DNA of 9,957 nt. Source: JACZSB01 sp965372015 (GTDB lineage: Bacteria; Fidelibacterota; Marinisomatia; SCGC-AAA003-L08; TS1B11). The notes below the pieces were generated by a model, which had not been told where the DNA came from, did not search any database, and worked only from the letters and a program-made list of their open reading frames with translations. Each line of letters starts with the position of its first letter. The first letter of the stretch is position 1. Shown piece by piece: positions 6,922 to 9,957 of the stretch. Position numbers and translations under genes: made by a program. Where the stretch lies: the NCBI GenBank assembly GCA_965372015.1, contig CBDVAP010000113.1:1-9957 (forward strand), written 5' to 3'.

Positions 6922-8201
6922 GAAAAGAACGGGTCAGGCAGGAATCCTTCGTCCAAAAAGATACCGCCATCATCGACGGGGTGGATATCTCCGGAGTGTG
7001 GAACAAAATGTATGAACCCCGTGAGATCACCGGCTACGATCTTACCTGGATGGACAAGCTCACGGCCATCGAAGGGGCGGCCTCCATGGGCTGGTGTTAC
7101 CAGTGCGCCAAGTGCATCGGCGCCTGCCCTGTGGACCACGTGGGTGACTACGGTCCCCGCAAAATATTCCGCCGGCTGCAGATTGGTGAAGACCTGTTCA
7201 ACAGCCCCGACCTGTGGCAATGCACAACCTGCATGAATTGCCTGCGGGTGTGCCCCAAGGAAGTGGACCTGATCAAGATTATGCCCGCGGCCCGGGAGGT
7301 CGCTGTGCTGGACGGATATATTCCAGCCGAGTTGCAGGAGATGTTCCAGAACGTGGCCGAGTACGGCAATCCCATGGGCGATTCGGCCCGCAAACGCACC
7401 CGCTGGACCAAGGGGTTGGAGGAAGGCATCGAAGTTCGCATCCTGCCCAAAGACCCGGCGCCAGTGGAGGTGCTGTGGTTTGTGGGCGATTATTACGGCT
7501 ATCACGGACGGGGCCAGGACGCCGCCCGGTCCATGGCGCGGGTCTTTAATAGCCTGGGGGTGGATTTCGGTATCCTGGGGGCGGATGAAAAGTGCGACGG
7601 CGACTCCCAGCGCCTGGCGGGTGAAACAGGTCTGTTTACCGAACTGGCCGAGCACAACATCGAGCAGCTACACAAATACGAGTTCGAGCGGGTGGTGGTC
7701 AGCGGACCGCACGCCTATAACGCCATCAAGAACGAGTATCCCAAGTTGGGCGGGCAGTTCGAGACGTTGCACTATACCCAGTTCCTGGCGCAACAGTTGG
7801 ACCGCTTGAGGCCCCTTTTAAAAGGCAGTTTCAAGAAGAAAGTCACTTTTCACGACCCCTGCTACCTGGGGCGGCACAACGGCGAATACGACGCCCCCCG
7901 CCAATTGATCGCGGCACTGCCGGGCGTGGAGTTCATCGAAATGTACCGCTGCAAACAGCAGGGCTATTGCTGCGGCGGCGGTGGCGGCGGCATGTGGCTG
8001 GACGGCTTCATGGCCGACCATGTGGAAGAGCGGCTGTCGGAGAACCGGGTCAGGGAGGCCATCGAGGTCGGCGCCGAGGTGCTGGCGGTCTGCTGCCCAT
8101 ACGAAGTGTCGCGCTTCGAGGACGCTGTTAAGTCCACAGGGAATGAGGGAAAATTGGATGTGCTCGATATCATCGAGATGCTCGATGTATGCCTGACCTA
8201 G
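6918..8201 (+). CDS. hdrC2B2: fused sHdrC2-HdrB2 protein
   Basis: A 427-residue protein joining two subunits that are separate genes in many sHdr loci. The HdrC2 part (about 1-180) has two [4Fe-4S] motifs, C60/C63/C66/C70 and C102/C105/C108/C112, both Cx2Cx2Cx3CP. The HdrB2 part (about 185-427) has two CCG-type regions. The first keeps only C226 (EKCDGD), with G263 and A266 where cysteines are usual. The second has C315, C351-C352 and C392-C393, with E396 where the last cysteine is expected; a run of six glycines follows C352. The same C-then-B arrangement occurs in HdrD of cytochrome-linked methanogens and in related Fe-S oxidoreductases, so the fusion itself has precedent. Translation is coupled to hyp by ATGA at 6918-6921. 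Confidence 0.92.
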   Translation: MRKERVRQESFVQKDTAIIDGVDISGVWNKMYEPREITGYDLTWMDKLTAIEGAASMGWCYQCAKCIGACPVDHVGDYGPRKIFRRLQIGEDLFNSPDLWQCTTCMNCLRVCPKEVDLIKIMPAAREVAVLDGYIPAELQEMFQNVAEYGNPMGDSARKRTRWTKGLEEGIEVRILPKDPAPVEVLWFVGDYYGYHGRGQDAARSMARVFNSLGVDFGILGADEKCDGDSQRLAGETGLFTELAEHNIEQLHKYEFERVVVSGPHAYNAIKNEYPKLGGQFETLHYTQFLAQQLDRLRPLLKGSFKKKVTFHDPCYLGRHNGEYDAPRQLIAALPGVEFIEMYRCKQQGYCCGGGGGGMWLDGFMADHVEERLSENRVREAIEVGAEVLAVCCPYEVSRFEDAVKSTGNEGKLDVLDIIEMLDVCLT

Positions 8202-8482
8202 AGCCGATTGACATTCAAGCCGGAACAATCAGACTGGACACGGGAGTTACAGTGAAAATCGATCAGCACATTGAACTGGGTGAGTGCGGCATGGGTATGC
8301 CGGTAATCCGGGCCTGGCAGGCACTGCGGAAACTGCCCGTCGGTAGCGTTCTGCAGATGTCCAGCTCCCACCCCTGATCAGTGCCCGATATCAATGCCTG
8401 GTGCAGGCATTCCGGACACAAACTGCTGGCAATGGTAACCGCGAAAGATACGCGGCACTTTTACGTCCAAAGAACTCAGTAG
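8189..8482 (+). CDS. second TusA-like gene interrupted by an in-frame TGA (nonsense or recoded)
   Basis: The frame encodes a TusA-like fold: IELGECGMGMPVIRAW, then LPVGSVLQMSSSHP, a TGA at 8375-8377, then SVPDINAWCRHSGHKLL, ending at TAG 8480-8482. The match to TusA continues on both sides of the TGA in one frame. In the other TusA of this window the same position is glycine (AGS), so GGA to TGA is a one-base change. The CPxP motif is replaced by CGMGMP, with C33 the candidate sulfur-carrying residue. Two starts are possible: ATG 8189, overlapping hdrC2B2 by 13 bases, or GTG 8252 with GGGAG (8242-8246) five bases upstream, which gives the usual 76-residue size. If TGA stops translation, the product ends at 8377 and lacks half the fold. 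The gene may be a pseudogene, contain a base error, or be a selenoprotein. Confidence 0.7.
8381..8419 (+). promoter_or_regulatory. hairpin downstream of the in-frame TGA, SECIS-like candidate
   Basis: Bases 8393-8399 (aatgcct) pair perfectly with 8405-8411 (aggcatt) around the loop ggtgc (8400-8404). A weaker lower stem, 8381-8385 with 8414-8419 and one bulged A, could extend it. The loop starts 22 bases after the TGA and opens with GG followed by T. Bacterial SECIS elements are hairpins soon after the UGA with a guanosine at the start of the apical loop, so the geometry fits. The region is also coding, and such a hairpin can arise by chance. Confidence 0.35.
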
Positions 8483-8492
8483 GAAGGAATTT

Positions 8493-9239
8493 ATGAAACT
8501 AGTCGTCCCACTGAATCTGGCGCCGGACTTAGTCGAAGACTTGGAGGTAGACAGCTCCGGTACGAGCCTGAGCGAAGAATCCATCAAACTGAAGCTCAAC
8601 GAGTTCGATGACCACGCCCTGGAGGAAGCGCTGTTGCTTAAGGAATCCGGCGGCGGGGAAGTGATCGCTATTGCGCTGGACACCGAGGGTGCGGAAAAAG
8701 TCCTGTTTACTGCCCTGGCCAAGGGCGCGGATCAGGCGGTGAAGATTACCGGTGCTCCGCCGGGTCTGAGCAGCCGGGCCCTGGGACAGGTGTTTGCCAC
8801 AGCCGCCACTTCCCTGGGAGCCGAGCTGGTATTGACCGGGGTACAGTCCGTGGCGGACTTAGAGGGCCAGATTGGGCCGGCCATGGCAGCCGCTATGGGA
8901 ATACCATGCCTTAATGTGGTCACCGAGGTTTCGGTTAACGACGGCGTCGCCCAGGTGCAGAAGGAATATGCCGGTGGCATCACCGCTACCTTCGAGGTGG
9001 ACCTACCGGCGGTGATCGGCGTGCAGGCCGCCCGCCAGCCGCCGCGCTACGCCCCGGTATCCAAGGTGCGCCAGATCCAACAGAGCGCCACCATCATAGA
9101 GATGGCGGCCACCGGACACGGCGATGGGGAGGGCGTTAAGATCACGGCCCTGGCCCCCCCCAAGAGCGGTGCGGGAGCAAAAATGCTGGACGGTGCGGAG
9201 GAGATCATGGAGATTCTGAAAGAAAAGGGCGTGATCTGA
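8493..9239 (+). CDS. etfB: electron transfer flavoprotein subunit beta
   Basis: A 248-residue EtfB. Typical features are NEFDDHALEEALLLKE (36-51), the GVQSVADLEGQIGP segment (116-129) and the family signature around EYAGGITATFEVDLPAVI to PPRY (158-186). EtfB pairs with EtfA to hold FAD and usually AMP or a second FAD, and passes electrons between a dehydrogenase and an acceptor. Next to sHdr genes its likely partner is the Hdr-like complex, with electrons going on to a quinone-linked acceptor; this is inferred from context. The start is ATG 8493, five bases after AGGAAGG (8481-8487), which overlaps the stop of the TusA-like frame and so places etfB in the same transcript. Confidence 0.94.
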   Translation: MKLVVPLNLAPDLVEDLEVDSSGTSLSEESIKLKLNEFDDHALEEALLLKESGGGEVIAIALDTEGAEKVLFTALAKGADQAVKITGAPPGLSSRALGQVFATAATSLGAELVLTGVQSVADLEGQIGPAMAAAMGIPCLNVVTEVSVNDGVAQVQKEYAGGITATFEVDLPAVIGVQAARQPPRYAPVSKVRQIQQSATIIEMAATGHGDGEGVKITALAPPKSGAGAKMLDGAEEIMEILKEKGVI

Positions 9240-9957
9240 TGGGTGATATATATGTAGTGGCGGAGCATTTGAGCGGCGAGCTGAGCGATATCACCTTCGA
9301 ACTGCTGGCGCACGGCAAAAAACTGGCCGCCTCGACGGGCGGGAACTTATTCGCGATACTGCTGGGCGGTTCCGATGATATGGCCGCCGAGCTGGGCGCC
9401 GCCGGGAAGGTTTTTAGCGTCGATTGCGGCAGCGACTTCAATCCCGAGACCCACGGGGCGGCGCTGGAGACGGTAGTGGAGCAGGGTGCTCCCCAGGCGG
9501 TGCTGGTGGCCAACACATCCATGGGGATGGACTTGGCCGGGCAGCTGGCCAACCGGGCCGGTCTGCCGCTGGCGGCCTACTGCCTGCAGGTCGATTATAA
9601 GGGCGGCTTTACCGCCGTCAGCCAGTTGTACGGTGGCAAAATGAACGTCACCAGCGACCTGGGGGCGGGTCCCTGCGTGGTCAGTATGCTAGCCGGCAGC
9701 GCCTCGGCGGACGAGGGCCGGGCCGGGGGATCACCACCGGTGGAAACTTTGGCTGCCCCCCAAACGCCCGGCAATGTACGGTTCAAGGGGCTGAACCTGC
9801 CCGAGCCGGGAGATGTGGATATCACCGCCCAGGAGATACTGGTAGCCGTCGGTCGCGGCATCGGCAACAAGGACGACATCGAGTTGGTGGAGGAGTTGGC
9901 ACAGGCGCTGGACGCCGCCGTAGCCGCCTCGCGCCCCATCATCGACGCCGGCTGGCT
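9239..9957 (+). CDS. etfA: electron transfer flavoprotein subunit alpha (3' end beyond window)
   Basis: The first 239 codons of EtfA are present and the frame stays open to the window end. The N-terminal domain (MGDIYVVAEHLSGELSD) matches the family. The FAD-binding domain begins near residue 198, with GRGIGNKDDIELVEEL from 205 and the conserved ASRPIIDAGW at 230-239. About 80 more residues would be expected outside the window. It starts at an ATG overlapping the etfB stop by one base (TGATG), so the two subunits are translationally coupled. Together they form the flavoprotein heterodimer; no membrane EtfQO or extra ferredoxin gene is visible in this window. Confidence 0.93.
   Translation, partial: MGDIYVVAEHLSGELSDITFELLAHGKKLAASTGGNLFAILLGGSDDMAAELGAAGKVFSVDCGSDFNPETHGAALETVVEQGAPQAVLVANTSMGMDLAGQLANRAGLPLAAYCLQVDYKGGFTAVSQLYGGKMNVTSDLGAGPCVVSMLAGSASADEGRAGGSPPVETLAAPQTPGNVRFKGLNLPEPGDVDITAQEILVAVGRGIGNKDDIELVEELAQALDAAVAASRPIIDAGW

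Noticed and set aside
6807..7655. A long open frame of 282 codons on the minus strand
   Set aside because: It lies opposite hyp and hdrC2B2, which have clear family motifs; the product has no recognisable features and is a shadow of GC-rich coding sequence.
7975..7995. GGC-rich run in hdrC2B2 as a simple-sequence slippage site or error
   Set aside because: It encodes six glycines after the CC pair of the CCG domain, where a glycine-rich turn is usual, and the frame is intact on both sides.
8375..8377. Organism-wide reassignment of UGA to glycine, as in some candidate phyla
   Set aside because: TGA ends dsrE3A, the second dsrE, hdrC1, hdrB1, hdrA, hyp and etfB at sensible positions, so UGA is a normal stop here.
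8393..8411. The 7-bp hairpin as a transcription terminator between hdrC2B2 and etfB
   Set aside because: No T-rich tract follows the stem (the next bases are ccggacac), and the stem lies within the continuing TusA-like frame.
8378..8492. A 115-base non-coding gap before etfB
   Set aside because: The frame after the TGA encodes a recognisable TusA second half (INAWCRHSGHKLL) and ends at the etfB ribosome-binding site, so it is gene remnant or gene, not spacer.

Overview
The window is one tightly packed run of genes, all on the + strand and about 97-98% coding. It encodes a bacterial sulfur-oxidising heterodisulfide-reductase-like (sHdr) system and its sulfur-transfer and lipoate partners. The organism is a bacterium: several genes have strong Shine-Dalgarno sites of the AGGAGG type, GTG starts occur, and the DNA is moderately GC-rich. 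I cannot place it in a phylum from this sequence. The expected lifestyle is chemolithotrophic or mixotrophic cytoplasmic oxidation of sulfane sulfur to sulfite.

Layout. Positions 1-57 may hold the last codons of an upstream gene. Then follow tusA (58-294), a dsrE3A-type sulfurtransferase (315-827), a two-domain lipoate-protein ligase of the sLpl type (841-1932), a second DsrE-family protein (1963-2337), a GcvH-like lipoate-binding protein lbpA (2365-2826), a small thioredoxin-fold protein (2819-3127), hdrC1 (3142-3855), hdrB1 (3866-5068), hdrA (5068-6132), the conserved hypothetical gene 'hyp' of sHdr loci (6166-6921), a fused hdrC2-hdrB2 (6918-8201), a second TusA-like gene carrying an in-frame TGA (8189-8482), etfB (8493-9239) and the start of etfA (9239 to the window end). 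Gaps are 10-33 bp or genes overlap, so this is most likely one operon whose promoter lies upstream of the window.

How the genes work together (family knowledge plus inference). TusA and the DsrE proteins hand protein-bound persulfide along a relay. The ligase attaches lipoate to the single lipoyl lysine of LbpA, which presents sulfur to the HdrC1-B1-A / Hyp / C2B2 complex. That complex oxidises the sulfur, and electrons leave through its flavin and Fe-S centres, plausibly to EtfBA and then the quinone pool.

Most notable point. The second TusA-like gene reads through in one frame from before 8252 to 8482, apart from a single TGA at 8375-8377. Its stop at 8480-8482 abuts the etfB ribosome-binding site. 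A 7-bp hairpin with a GGTGC loop begins 15 nt after the TGA and broadly resembles a bacterial SECIS element. A simple nonsense mutation or base-call error (GGA to TGA at a glycine position) and selenocysteine recoding are both open; the sequence alone does not decide. Other points are the C2-B2 fusion, degenerate cysteine motifs in both HdrB units, a C-terminal CxxC on LbpA, and the combination of hyp and etfBA in one locus.
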